In this document: positions 24,535 to 32,488 of the stretch, in pieces | Position numbering within the stretch: the first letter of the stretch is position 1 | How the letters are laid out: every line of letters begins with the position of its first letter | Assembly: GCA_017519045.1 (NCBI GenBank) | Contig: JAFWTC010000040.1 | Span: forward strand, 1-44,140 | From: Candidatus Methanomethylophilaceae archaeon | GTDB taxonomy: Archaea > Thermoplasmatota > Thermoplasmata > Methanomassiliicoccales > Methanomethylophilaceae | Direction: 5' to 3' | DNA: 44,140 bases | Notes under the pieces: generated by a model | Told to the model about the DNA's origin: nothing | The model's input: the letters and a program-made list of their open reading frames with translations, nothing else | Database searches by the model: none | Program-made: the position numbers and the translations under genes

Positions 24535-25619
24535 CACCACACCTCCTTCTTCTGCCTGATGATCAGGAACAGGAATACCGGGCCTCCGACGAAGGCTGTG
24601 ACGATCCCTATCGGAAGGGCCGTCGTGGTGAACGATTTGGCCAATATGTCGCAAAGAACCAGCATGGTCGCCCCCATGAGCATGGACCCGGGAATCAGAT
24701 ACCTGTTGTCGGAGCCGAGGAATATCCTGGTGACATGGGGGGCCACCAATCCCACGAAACCTATGATTCCGGTGAAGCTGACGACGGAGGCGGACACCAC
24801 CGAGATTGTTATGAGAAGAATCACCCTCATCCTCTCGACGTTGATCCCGACCGTCTTGGCGTAATTGTCGCCGGAGTTCATGGCGTTGAGGAATCTGGAC
24901 AAGATCATCAGGACCACGGATCCTGCCGCCACCACGGACGCCATCACCGGGAGGGAGGACCAGCTCGCCTTGTTCAAGGTCCCGATGGTCCACTCGAACG
25001 CGGACGCCGTGGTCTCGGCGTCGGATACGAGCATCATGTACTGCGTCATGGCGTTGAAGATGTACATCACGGAGATTCCAGCGAGGATCATCATCGCCGC
25101 GGTAGCCCTCTTGAACCTCGACAGCAGAACGATCACGGCCGCGGGGACGAGGGAGAAGACGAAGGCGAATATCACGGTGGCAGCGCTGTGGGAGCCGATG
25201 GATATGCCCAACGTTATCGCGATGACCGCGCCGAAGCTAGCTCCGGAAGAAATCCCAGTGGTGTACGGATCGGCCAACGGGTTCTTCATCATGCTCTGCA
25301 TGGAGGCTCCGGATACCGCCAATCCCGCGCCGGCAACCACGGCGGTCAGAAGACGGGGCATGCGCTGTTCCCAAACGACGCGCTGGTCGATGTTCTCCAG
25401 CGGGCTACCGAGATCGAACAGGTGATCGACTATCACCTGGTATACCTCCCCCATCGTGATGGGATACGACCCGACGGTCATGCCGTAAAGGGAAGCTACC
25501 AGCAGAACCACAATAAGGGACGCTATCGCGATTACTTTCTTGTAACGAAATGAAGAATACTGCCTGTAGATGATCCTGACGTCCTCGTCGGTCGTCTCAA
25601 TTACTTCTTTTTTGCTTAT
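24534..25619 (-). CDS. ABC transporter permease, FecCD type (second system); start codon unclear
   Basis: A FecCD-family permease with about ten helices (RMPRLLTAVVAGAGLAVSG, NPLADPYTTGISSGASFG, GIIGFVGLVAPHVTRIFLGS). The first standard start in frame is GTG at 25511, but this cuts the first membrane helix (KVIAIASLIVVLLVASLYG). The frame is open and protein-like further upstream (SKKEVIETTDEDVRIIYRQ), and a strong GGAGGGG at 25632-25638 and a TATA box at 25671-25681 lie before that. No ATG, GTG or TTG is in frame between; ATA at 25617-25619 is one candidate, used here as the boundary. The minimal gene is 24534-25511 (325 residues). Confidence 0.82.
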   Translation of the reverse strand: MSKKEVIETTDEDVRIIYRQYSSFRYKKVIAIASLIVVLLVASLYGMTVGSYPITMGEVYQVIVDHLFDLGSPLENIDQRVVWEQRMPRLLTAVVAGAGLAVSGASMQSMMKNPLADPYTTGISSGASFGAVIAITLGISIGSHSAATVIFAFVFSLVPAAVIVLLSRFKRATAAMMILAGISVMYIFNAMTQYMMLVSDAETTASAFEWTIGTLNKASWSSLPVMASVVAAGSVVLMILSRFLNAMNSGDNYAKTVGINVERMRVILLITISVVSASVVSFTGIIGFVGLVAPHVTRIFLGSDNRYLIPGSMLMGATMLVLCDILAKSFTTTALPIGIVTAFVGGPVFLFLIIRQKKEVW

Positions 25620-25668
25620 TCTCGCAGCCGTCCCCTCCTTACGTAAGATTGGTGATGGATGATTAGTC

Positions 25669-25682
25669 CATTTAAATAAATC
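25669..25682. promoter_or_regulatory. Bidirectional TATA region between binding protein and permease
   Basis: ATTTAAATAAAT (25670-25681) contains the palindrome ATTTAAAT and suits both directions: about 30 bases before the ATG of the binding protein (25706, leaderless) and, on the minus strand, before the GGAGGGG leader of the permease gene. This would co-express the two halves of one importer. Confidence 0.55.
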
Positions 25683-25705
25683 TTTGTTAATCCACAGCCG
25701 ATAAT

Positions 25706-27103
25706 ATGCAATTTACCAAAATCCATGCAATTATCATCGCAGCGATTGCCATAGTCGCCATTGCGGCGGCGGCAGTGCTGCTAATGAACAACGGAGGAAA
25801 CGGAGGCGAAGAGAAAGAAGACGTCAGTGTAGACGCATACTCTTCCAATCCCGTTCTCTGGATCCGTGGCAACTGCGACGGGGACAAGGACATCGACGCG
25901 GACGACGTCCGCGTGATCAACGCCGTCGTAAAGGCCAGGGGCTCCGCCAGCGCGTACCCCTGGTGCGACGCCAACAACGACGGGAAGGTCGACTCCAAGG
26001 ACGCCGACGCCGTGCAGTCCATGATCAACGGCACCGCGAAGACGCTCTACTTCAAGGACATCGACGGGGACGTCGAGAAGTTCACCGTCCGCGACGGCGT
26101 GAACGTCGTCGCGGTCAACAAGTGCCAGGCCGAGGACGTCCTGATGGTCATCAACAAGGACCCCAAGAGCAAGATCGTCGGAGGGGACCAGCAGGTGTAC
26201 AAGTACAACAACGAGGTCGCCCTCAACTTCGGGACCGACGCCTCCAAGGGCCAGGTCCTCGTGACCGGCACCTCCAACGGCGAGGTCCAGGCCGAGGTCG
26301 TCTCCACCCTCGTGAAGGCGTACGGCCACGTCGAGATCTGCCTCGGCAGCGCCGGGTCCTACGGGAAGAACCTCGAGAACGACTTCGGCAGCAACCCCGA
26401 CGTGTCCATCGTGCGCCTCCCGTCCTGGGAGGACGGGACCCTCAGCGGGGTCATGACGTACGGGTACCTCTTCGGAGGCGTCCAGAAGAGCAGCTGCTGG
26501 GACCAGGCCCTGAGGTACTACGACTGGTACATGGGCTACTACGAGCCCATCGTGAAGGAGGTCTCCAAGATCCCCGCCAGCGACAGGCCGAAGGTCCTGA
26601 CCGTCTACGTCAAGGACTGCTACCCCGGGGCGACCAACAAGGTGCTCTCCAAGACCAGCGGGGACTTCGAGAGGTCCGTCGAGTGCGGAGGCAACAACGT
26701 CGGCGAGTACTTCGGCAACGGGTACGTCGCCTTCACCGCCGAGGACATGGCCGCCTGCCAGAAGGTCAAGGGCCTGGACAAGATCATCGTCGAGCCCTCC
26801 GGAATCTACGGCGAGGGCGGGGAGCAGGCCGTCATCGACGCGGTCCAGCTCGGCATAAACGAGCTGAAGGGCTACGTCAGCGACAGCACGGAGATCTACT
26901 CCCTGTCGTTCATGGTGACCGCCGGGCCCGGATGCCCCGTGAGCTTCGTCTTCTTCGCGAAGACGTTCTTCCCGGACAACGCGGCCTTCAAGGACTTCGA
27001 CACCGACAAGGCGTTCAAGGAGTACCTGGACCTCATCGGATGGGGAGACCGTACCGACGTGTCCAAGATCTGCAGCTACGGACCTGGATACCCCACCGCC
27101 TGA
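25706..27103 (+). CDS. Dockerin-containing substrate-binding protein of metal-chelate ABC importer
   Basis: A 465-residue extracellular protein. N-terminal membrane helix or signal (about 6-27), a Gly/Glu linker, then a type I dockerin-like domain (about 56-110) with two EF-hand-type calcium loops, NCDGDKDIDADDVRVI and DANNDGKVDSKDADAV. Residues about 115-465 form a BtuF/FepB-like binding domain (GVNVVAVNKCQAEDVLMVIN, SNPDVSIVRLPSWEDG, FGNGYVAFTAEDM). It faces its own permease and ATPase across a shared promoter. Codon use is more strongly C- and G-ending than its neighbours (AAG, GAC, ATC, GTC nearly throughout), which suggests high expression. Dockerins bind cohesins; whether a partner exists here is unknown. 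Confidence 0.85.
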   Translation: MQFTKIHAIIIAAIAIVAIAAAAVLLMNNGGNGGEEKEDVSVDAYSSNPVLWIRGNCDGDKDIDADDVRVINAVVKARGSASAYPWCDANNDGKVDSKDADAVQSMINGTAKTLYFKDIDGDVEKFTVRDGVNVVAVNKCQAEDVLMVINKDPKSKIVGGDQQVYKYNNEVALNFGTDASKGQVLVTGTSNGEVQAEVVSTLVKAYGHVEICLGSAGSYGKNLENDFGSNPDVSIVRLPSWEDGTLSGVMTYGYLFGGVQKSSCWDQALRYYDWYMGYYEPIVKEVSKIPASDRPKVLTVYVKDCYPGATNKVLSKTSGDFERSVECGGNNVGEYFGNGYVAFTAEDMAACQKVKGLDKIIVEPSGIYGEGGEQAVIDAVQLGINELKGYVSDSTEIYSLSFMVTAGPGCPVSFVFFAKTFFPDNAAFKDFDTDKAFKEYLDLIGWGDRTDVSKICSYGPGYPTA

Positions 27104-27112
27104 ATTCAAACA

Positions 27113-27144
27113 GGACGGGCTTGCCCGTCCAACCTTCTTTTATT
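27113..27144 (+). terminator. Terminator after dockerin-binding protein
   Basis: GGACGGGC (27113-27120) pairs with GCCCGTCC (27123-27130), followed by CTTCTTTTATT. It lies ten bases after the stop codon. In the remaining spacer to 27333 I see only a small inverted repeat (CGCGA...TCGCG near 27168-27182) and no gene. Confidence 0.7.
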
Positions 27145-27333
27145 CACGCATAGCGTCTCTGACCGCCCGCGATACAATCGCGAACGATGCGATCCCATTT
27201 ACAGAGTAATACGGCTCTATAGCGGCTCAAACATCGGTTACTACACAATTCTTGACGGAAAACGCATGTTCAAGGAATTATTGCATCTGTTCCTCTTGAC
27301 TTCACATCGTCGGCGGATGCCGCATACCCAAGA

Positions 27334-27345
27334 CAACGTTTTATC
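27334..27345 (+). promoter_or_regulatory. TATA box of thiL-amrS operon
   Basis: CGTTTTATCC about 28-35 bases before the ATG at 27370. Confidence 0.45.
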
Positions 27346-27369
27346 CGATGTCTGCAGATTCCCCGGCCG

Positions 27370-28302
27370 ATGACCCTGCTGGGAGATATCGGCGAACGCG
27401 AGCTCATAGCGGACTTCAGGACCTTCATAAGACCGGAGGGACGCGTAGGCCCGGGAGACGACGCCGCCATCACTTCGGAAGGAACCGTCGCCTCCACCGA
27501 TATCGTGACCTTCGACAGGCATTTTCCCGCAGGGATGACGTACGAGCAGTTCGGATGGTATGCGGCCGCAGTCAGCTTCAGCGACCTGGCCGCCATGGGG
27601 GCCAGACCTACCGGATTCCTCGCCGCGCTGGCCCTTCCCGCGAACCTGGAGGCGCAAGCCGCATACGACATCATGAGCGGGATAGACCAATGCGCCGAGT
27701 TCTGCGGCACCGGGATCATCGGAGGCGACACCAAGCGCGGACCCGGAATCGTGACCGGCACCGCCATCGGCGTGATGGACGGGAGGAGGCCGATGCTGAG
27801 GACCGGGGCGGTCCCCGGAGACGTGGTCGCGGTGACCGGCCCCCTAGGAGGCCCTGCCGCCGCTCTGGAGGCCATCGACCTGGGCATCGACGCAGAGGAG
27901 GCCAGGAGCACGCTGTACACGCCGATTCCGAGAGTGGCCGAAGGGATGTCCCTGGCGGAGTCCGGGGCCGTGTCGTCGTGCATGGACCTCTCGGACGGAC
28001 TGGGGACGGCCCTGAACACTCTTTGCAAGTCCTCAGGCGTGGGCATGGACGTAGAACTGGACTTCATTCCGCGCGAGGAGTACGTCGAAGACATCGCAAG
28101 AATGTCCGGAAAGCCCGTCAAGGAGCTCCTCCTGGACTGCGGAGGCGAATACGAGCTCCTGTTCACCGCCGACAGGGAGAGGCTGGGCAAGATATACGAG
28201 GCGGAAGTTCCATTCCATATAATCGGGGTCGTCACCGAAGGGGATTCCCCGGAACTGCTGGAGAACGGAGAGAGGAGCGCGATTTCCAATGGCCGTTATT
28301 AA
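27370..28302 (+). CDS. thiL: Thiamine-monophosphate kinase
   Basis: A 310-residue kinase of the PurM-like fold that phosphorylates thiamine monophosphate to the diphosphate cofactor. Markers: LGDIGERELI at the N terminus, GPGDDAAI with metal-binding Asp pair, STDIVTFDRHF, SFSDLAAMGA, GGDTKRGP and CMDLSDGLGTALNTLC. Length is normal. It overlaps the radical SAM gene by 14 bases, so the two are co-translated. Confidence 0.93.
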   Translation: MTLLGDIGERELIADFRTFIRPEGRVGPGDDAAITSEGTVASTDIVTFDRHFPAGMTYEQFGWYAAAVSFSDLAAMGARPTGFLAALALPANLEAQAAYDIMSGIDQCAEFCGTGIIGGDTKRGPGIVTGTAIGVMDGRRPMLRTGAVPGDVVAVTGPLGGPAAALEAIDLGIDAEEARSTLYTPIPRVAEGMSLAESGAVSSCMDLSDGLGTALNTLCKSSGVGMDVELDFIPREEYVEDIARMSGKPVKELLLDCGGEYELLFTADRERLGKIYEAEVPFHIIGVVTEGDSPELLENGERSAISNGRY

Positions 28303-29317
28303 CGAGCGCGTCGAAGCTAGATATTACGAGAGGGACGGGGACGCATACATATGCGGGCTCTGCCCCCACAAGTGCAGGATCGCAGTCGGGAAGTACGGCA
28401 GATGCGGCGCCAGGAGGGCGGACGAGGACATGCTCGTCGCATACTCCTACGGCAAGGTGTCGTCCCTGTGCGTGGACCCGGTGGAGAAGAAGCCGCTGTT
28501 CCACTACAGGCCGGGTTCCAGATGCTTCTCGGTCGGAGGCGTCGGATGCAACATGAGCTGCAAGCACTGCCAGAACTATGCGATATCCATGCTCCCGTCC
28601 GGAAAGAAGCGCACCACCTACGAGAGGCCGGACGAGCTGGTGGCGCTCTGCCGCAAGGAGAGGCAGGACGCCGTCGCATTCACCTACAACGAGCCGATGA
28701 TCTGGTTCGAGTACATCCTGGACGTGATAAAGGCCGACCCCGACCTGGAATGCATCATAGTCTCCAACGGCCTGATTTGCGAGGAGCCGCTCAAGGAGCT
28801 CTGCAAGGTCGCCGACGCCATGAACATAGACGTCAAGGCGTTCACCGACGAGTTCTACTCGAAGGTATGCGGGGCGCATCTGGATGACGTCCTGAGAAGC
28901 GTCGTGACGGTATACGAGTCCGGGGTCCACCTGGAGCTCACCTATCTGGTCATCCCCGGATACAACGACTCCGAGGAGGAGGTCGGAAGGTTCTGCGAAT
29001 GGGTGCGCGACACCCTGTCGGAGGACGTCCCCGTGCACTTCACAAGATTCTATCCAGACAACGAGATGATGGACGTCCCCTGGACTCCCGTGGAGACCGT
29101 GATGCGCTGCAGGGAGATCGGCATGGAGAAGGGCCTGAACTACGTCTACGTCGGCAACACGCTCACCGACGACGCCGACGACACCTACTGCCCTGAATGC
29201 GGGACCGCCGTCATCAAGAGGCTGGGATACCTGGTGGACATAGTCTCCCTCGACGGGGACAGGTGCTCATGCTGCAAGCACAAACTGAACATCGTGAGAC
29301 GATTCTCGAATACATGA
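28289..29317 (+). CDS. amrS: AmrS-type radical SAM protein (AmmeMemoRadiSam system)
   Basis: A 342-residue radical SAM protein. The SAM-cluster motif is CNMSCKHCQN (C87, C91, C94). N-terminal CGLCPHKC and GRCGAR, the FTYNEPMIWFEY strand and YLVIPGYNDSEEE match the AmrS family, known for a three-gene set with AMMECR1 and Memo proteins; neither partner is within this window. The C terminus has a zinc-ribbon-like CPECG...CSCCKHK. The reaction is not established for archaeal members. Confidence 0.88.
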   Translation: MAVINERVEARYYERDGDAYICGLCPHKCRIAVGKYGRCGARRADEDMLVAYSYGKVSSLCVDPVEKKPLFHYRPGSRCFSVGGVGCNMSCKHCQNYAISMLPSGKKRTTYERPDELVALCRKERQDAVAFTYNEPMIWFEYILDVIKADPDLECIIVSNGLICEEPLKELCKVADAMNIDVKAFTDEFYSKVCGAHLDDVLRSVVTVYESGVHLELTYLVIPGYNDSEEEVGRFCEWVRDTLSEDVPVHFTRFYPDNEMMDVPWTPVETVMRCREIGMEKGLNYVYVGNTLTDDADDTYCPECGTAVIKRLGYLVDIVSLDGDRCSCCKHKLNIVRRFSNT

Positions 29318-30273
29318 TTGTTGCCGTGACTAGATGATGGAATATACATCCAATAATTTTTATATCGGTTAACGAATGCCAATCCGGTGTCGGGACGGAC
29401 AAGATCCGGAAGCCGTCCGCAACCCGGCCCCTTTTCTCGAAACAACGCGAACAGGGGGTTCCCCAGCACCGCTGTCGCCAGGAACCCCGCCGCTATGAAC
29501 GCCACGAACGGCACCATCGGGGTGGCCCTCACCGTCCTTATCCCGGCCTCCTCCAGCCTGTCCAGCGCCCCCGGATCCTCCGACGGGGCGGTGCGGACGA
29601 CCCTCCCGCCCATGTGGTCCTCGAGGGTCCAGACGAACGACGCCCTGGCCTTGTCGGTGGGCATGACGAACTCCGTGAACATGCCCCTGCCAGAGGTCCC
29701 GCGGAACGCGTTGCAGACTCCTAGGAGAAGCATCGGGGCCGCCGTGAACATCGCCGCCAGCGACAGCACGGAGACCGGGAGGCAGAGCACCAAGGAAGCC
29801 GGCCATGAAGGGGCCCAATAGAGCGGAAGCCCGCTTATGGCGGGATACGCCGGGAAGGCCAGCGAAAGGGACATCAGCGCCTTGGCGTCCGCCCCTCCCC
29901 TTATCAGCCCGGAGACGTACATGCACAGGAACGCCGCGAAAGCCGCCGGAGGACCCAGAAGGGCCGCGCATCCCGTCTCCGCGTAAGCTCCCGCGACGAC
30001 CGCCGCGGCCAGAGGAAGCGCGACTGCTCCCGGGACCTTCTCGGAGAGCATGTACGCGGCCAGGACCGCGGACGATACGGCGTAGGCGGCGACCGACACG
30101 TCCGGGGCCGACCCCAGCCAGATCATCGAGGCGCATGCGATGCCCGCCGCGGATACCGCCGCCCAGTGCCAATCGGGGACGTGCCTGATGCGGACGTCCC
30201 ACGCTCCCGCCGAGATCAGGACGGCGGCCGTGAACGCGGTGAGGAGAGACCACAGGAGCGAAGCGTACCACAT
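29185..30273 (-). CDS. Type IV prepilin / preflagellin peptidase (A24 family)
   Basis: A membrane aspartic peptidase that removes the leader from class III signal peptides of pilins and archaellins. The two catalytic Asp are D26 (GAWDVRIRHVPDW) and D129 in IRGGADAK (GxGD-type). About eight helices, with a soluble insertion near 205-245. Homology ends near residue 275 (ATAVLGNPLFALF); after that no stop is met and the frame crosses the AT-rich spacer and 133 bases of amrS antisense. The true product may be shorter in relatives. Start at 30273 is about 25 bases from a TATA box, so leaderless. No pilin gene is nearby. Confidence 0.82.
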   Translation of the reverse strand: MWYASLLWSLLTAFTAAVLISAGAWDVRIRHVPDWHWAAVSAAGIACASMIWLGSAPDVSVAAYAVSSAVLAAYMLSEKVPGAVALPLAAAVVAGAYAETGCAALLGPPAAFAAFLCMYVSGLIRGGADAKALMSLSLAFPAYPAISGLPLYWAPSWPASLVLCLPVSVLSLAAMFTAAPMLLLGVCNAFRGTSGRGMFTEFVMPTDKARASFVWTLEDHMGGRVVRTAPSEDPGALDRLEEAGIRTVRATPMVPFVAFIAAGFLATAVLGNPLFALFREKGPGCGRLPDLVRPDTGLAFVNRYKNYWMYIPSSSHGNNHVFENRLTMFSLCLQHEHLSPSRETMSTRYPSLLMTAVPHSGQ

Positions 30274-30292
30274 GAGAAGCCATCCAACGTCT

Positions 30293-30303
30293 TGATATAT
30301 ATT
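30293..30303. promoter_or_regulatory. Shared TATA region for prepilin peptidase and MscS genes
   Basis: TGATATATATT lies 23 bases before the MscS ATG (30321) and 25 bases before the peptidase ATG (30273). One element could position two divergent leaderless transcripts. Confidence 0.5.
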
Positions 30304-30320
30304 CGGAATATCCCGTATCC

Positions 30321-31916
30321 ATGAATGTTAGAACGGCGGCGGCCCTTCTGCTGCTGGTGCTCCTGACGGTCTCCCTGGTCCCTCCCCATTCCGAAGGGGC
30401 CACGGACGAGGAGGTCCGCATCAGCATCCCGGAGCTCAGATTCGATTCGTCGAGGAGCTCCGACATCGGGACCATCGACATGAGCAGCAACAGCCAGCGG
30501 TCTCTCAAGGTGTACATGACCAACGAGCTGGACGTCCCCGTCGCCGTCGTCTTCGACACCAGCACCGTCGCCAAGACGGCCACCGTCAGCTCATACTCCA
30601 GCAGCATAGACGTGGAACCTCACAACTATGCCGTCGACGAGCTGGTCGTGAAGACCCTCGAGTACGCCGACACCGGCGCATACAGCATTCCGATCACGGT
30701 CTACGTCCAATATCTGGACGGCTTCGGCGAGAGGATAGGATACGAGAGGGAGCTCACCCTCACGGTGAACATAACCTCCCTGTACTACACCGACGCCCAG
30801 TACAACAAGTTCTTCGGGTTCATACCGAACGACCTGGAGGGCCCTCTCGGAGAGCCCTGGTTCGCGGCACTGGCGACGCTCATCATGACCATCCTGGCGA
30901 ACATCCTGCTCTGCTACCTGATCGTGCCCCTCCTGACCAACCATTTCGGAGAGAAGGTGACCAAGATCGAGAAGGTCAAGCTGAAGAAGTCGGTCACCAA
31001 GATAATGAGCGTCCTGATGTTCGCGTACTCGCTGAACCTGTGCGCCCAGATCATAGGCGCCAGCCCGGAGGTATGCCATGTCATCGGCGCGGTGTCGGTC
31101 TTCTTCTACGTATGCATAGGCGCGGTTCTGGCCTGGCGCATATACGTGTTCATCATAAGCGCCATCCTCAAGAGCGTGGACGACGCGGACGTCGGAGGAG
31201 GCCTGGACATCTCCCTGCTCCCGCTCTTCAAGATGATAGGCGAGATAGTGATAGCCGTCGTGGCCGTCACCGTCATCCTCGCCACCATGGGAGTGGACTT
31301 CGCGGGAATCCTGATGAGCGCGGGAGTGGTGACCCTGGGAATCACCATGGGCGCCCAGAACATACTCAGCCAGTTCTTCAGCGGAGTCATCCTCCTGTCC
31401 ACCCGCCCGTTCAAGAAGGGGGACTTCATCAAGATCAACAACACGGTCTACATCATCAGGAAGGTCAAGCTCATGTTCACCGAGCTGTACACCTGGGAGA
31501 AGGACCAGGTCGTCACCATGCCCAACAACACGCTGACCTCCGCCACCATCGTCAACGTCACGAAGGAGACCCCGGAGTTCAGGGTGTACGTGTACATGTC
31601 CATCGCCTACGAGGCGGACCTGGCCAAGGCGAAGGAGCTGATGGTCCAGGCCGGAATGGAGCACCCCCACGCGGTCATAGACGGATCCAGAGCCAAGCCC
31701 TCCGTGAGGCTGACCGACTTCCAGGACTCCGGGATAGAGCTCCGCCTGGCGGTCTACGTGGACAACTTCGACGACAGCGGAACCTATGCCGGAGAGCTCA
31801 GGGAGAGGATGTTCCAGCTGTTCAAGGAGAACGACATAGAGATCCCGTACACCAAGTACGAGATCACCCTGAAGAACTTCGACGGCCGCAGAAGGCCGGG
31901 GGACAACCTCGATTGA
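30321..31916 (+). CDS. Mechanosensitive ion channel, MscS family
   Basis: A 531-residue channel. Signal peptide about 1-27, then an extracellular beta-sandwich-like domain (about 28-165, with repeated Thr/Val strands such as YSIPITVYVQYLDG), membrane helices near 185-210, 225-255 and 260-285, and the MscS core: helix near 300-325, pore helix VDFAGILMSAGVVTLGITMG, then QNILSQFFSGVILLSTRPFKKGDFI and the cytoplasmic beta/alpha vestibule. It releases osmolytes on hypo-osmotic shock, which matters in a cell probably lacking a rigid wall. The extra N-terminal domain is not in minimal MscS. Confidence 0.9.
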   Translation: MNVRTAAALLLLVLLTVSLVPPHSEGATDEEVRISIPELRFDSSRSSDIGTIDMSSNSQRSLKVYMTNELDVPVAVVFDTSTVAKTATVSSYSSSIDVEPHNYAVDELVVKTLEYADTGAYSIPITVYVQYLDGFGERIGYERELTLTVNITSLYYTDAQYNKFFGFIPNDLEGPLGEPWFAALATLIMTILANILLCYLIVPLLTNHFGEKVTKIEKVKLKKSVTKIMSVLMFAYSLNLCAQIIGASPEVCHVIGAVSVFFYVCIGAVLAWRIYVFIISAILKSVDDADVGGGLDISLLPLFKMIGEIVIAVVAVTVILATMGVDFAGILMSAGVVTLGITMGAQNILSQFFSGVILLSTRPFKKGDFIKINNTVYIIRKVKLMFTELYTWEKDQVVTMPNNTLTSATIVNVTKETPEFRVYVYMSIAYEADLAKAKELMVQAGMEHPHAVIDGSRAKPSVRLTDFQDSGIELRLAVYVDNFDDSGTYAGELRERMFQLFKENDIEIPYTKYEITLKNFDGRRRPGDNLD

Positions 31917-31918
31917 TT

Positions 31919-31933
31919 CTGCGGAATCCGCAG
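31919..31933 (+). terminator. Small hairpin after MscS gene
   Basis: CTGCGG-AAT-CCGCAG just after the stop; a T-run (CATTTTTGCC) follows some 35 bases later. Weak candidate terminator. Confidence 0.35.
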
Positions 31934-32006
31934 GCAGTTAAACCCATTACCCCACTTAACTCATTTTTGCCTATGAATTCCGTCAACCTCATGACGATTT
32001 ACCATT

Positions 32007-32016
32007 GTTTATATAA
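32007..32016 (+). promoter_or_regulatory. Promoter of lysine operon
   Basis: GTTTATATAA, about 50 bases before the Lrp ATG at 32064, allowing a leader of some 25 bases. The following genes have no other clear promoter until after dapL. Confidence 0.55.
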
Positions 32017-32063
32017 CTGGAACAGATAACGGACGGCAGGCTCTGAGAGCTGCGGGGGATAAT

Positions 32064-32486
32064 ATGATAGACAACCTTGACAAGAAGATCATCGAGATCA
32101 TGAAGAAGGACTCCAGATGTCCCTTCGTCGAGATCGCGAACCAGCTGGGCGTCTCCGAGGGGACCGTCCGCAGCAGGGTCCACAGGATGACCGAAGAGGG
32201 CGTCATCCGCGGATTCACGATCAGGACGAGCTCCAAGAACGTCAAGGCACTTGTCGAGATAAGGATAGACGTCAACACCGACACCCAGCAGATCGCCAGG
32301 GAGCTGGCGGGCTACGACGGGGTGACGGAGGTGTTCGAGGTCACCGGAGACCAGGACATCATAGCCATAATAGACGTGGAATCCTCCCAGCATCTCAACG
32401 ACATAATCGAAAGGGTCAGGCGCTACGACAACATACTCAGCACCCGCACGCGCCTGATACTCAAGGAGCACTTCGGGGAGGCATGA
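32064..32486 (+). CDS. Lrp/AsnC-family transcription regulator
   Basis: A 140-residue regulator: N-terminal winged helix-turn-helix (about 4-50, LDKKIIEIMKKDSRCPFVEIANQLGVSEGTVRSRVHRM) and a C-terminal ligand-binding RAM domain (about 65-140). As first gene of the lysine operon it probably senses lysine or a related amino acid and controls this operon; relatives of this kind (LysM) regulate lysine synthesis in Sulfolobus. The target is inferred from position. It overlaps or abuts dapA. Confidence 0.9.
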   Translation: MIDNLDKKIIEIMKKDSRCPFVEIANQLGVSEGTVRSRVHRMTEEGVIRGFTIRTSSKNVKALVEIRIDVNTDTQQIARELAGYDGVTEVFEVTGDQDIIAIIDVESSQHLNDIIERVRRYDNILSTRTRLILKEHFGEA

Positions 32487-32488
32487 AA

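Noticed and set aside
25781-27109. Minus-strand open frame of 442 codons
   Set aside because: Antisense to the dockerin-binding protein; low-complexity Val/Asp/Leu composition mirrors the strong codon bias of the real gene.
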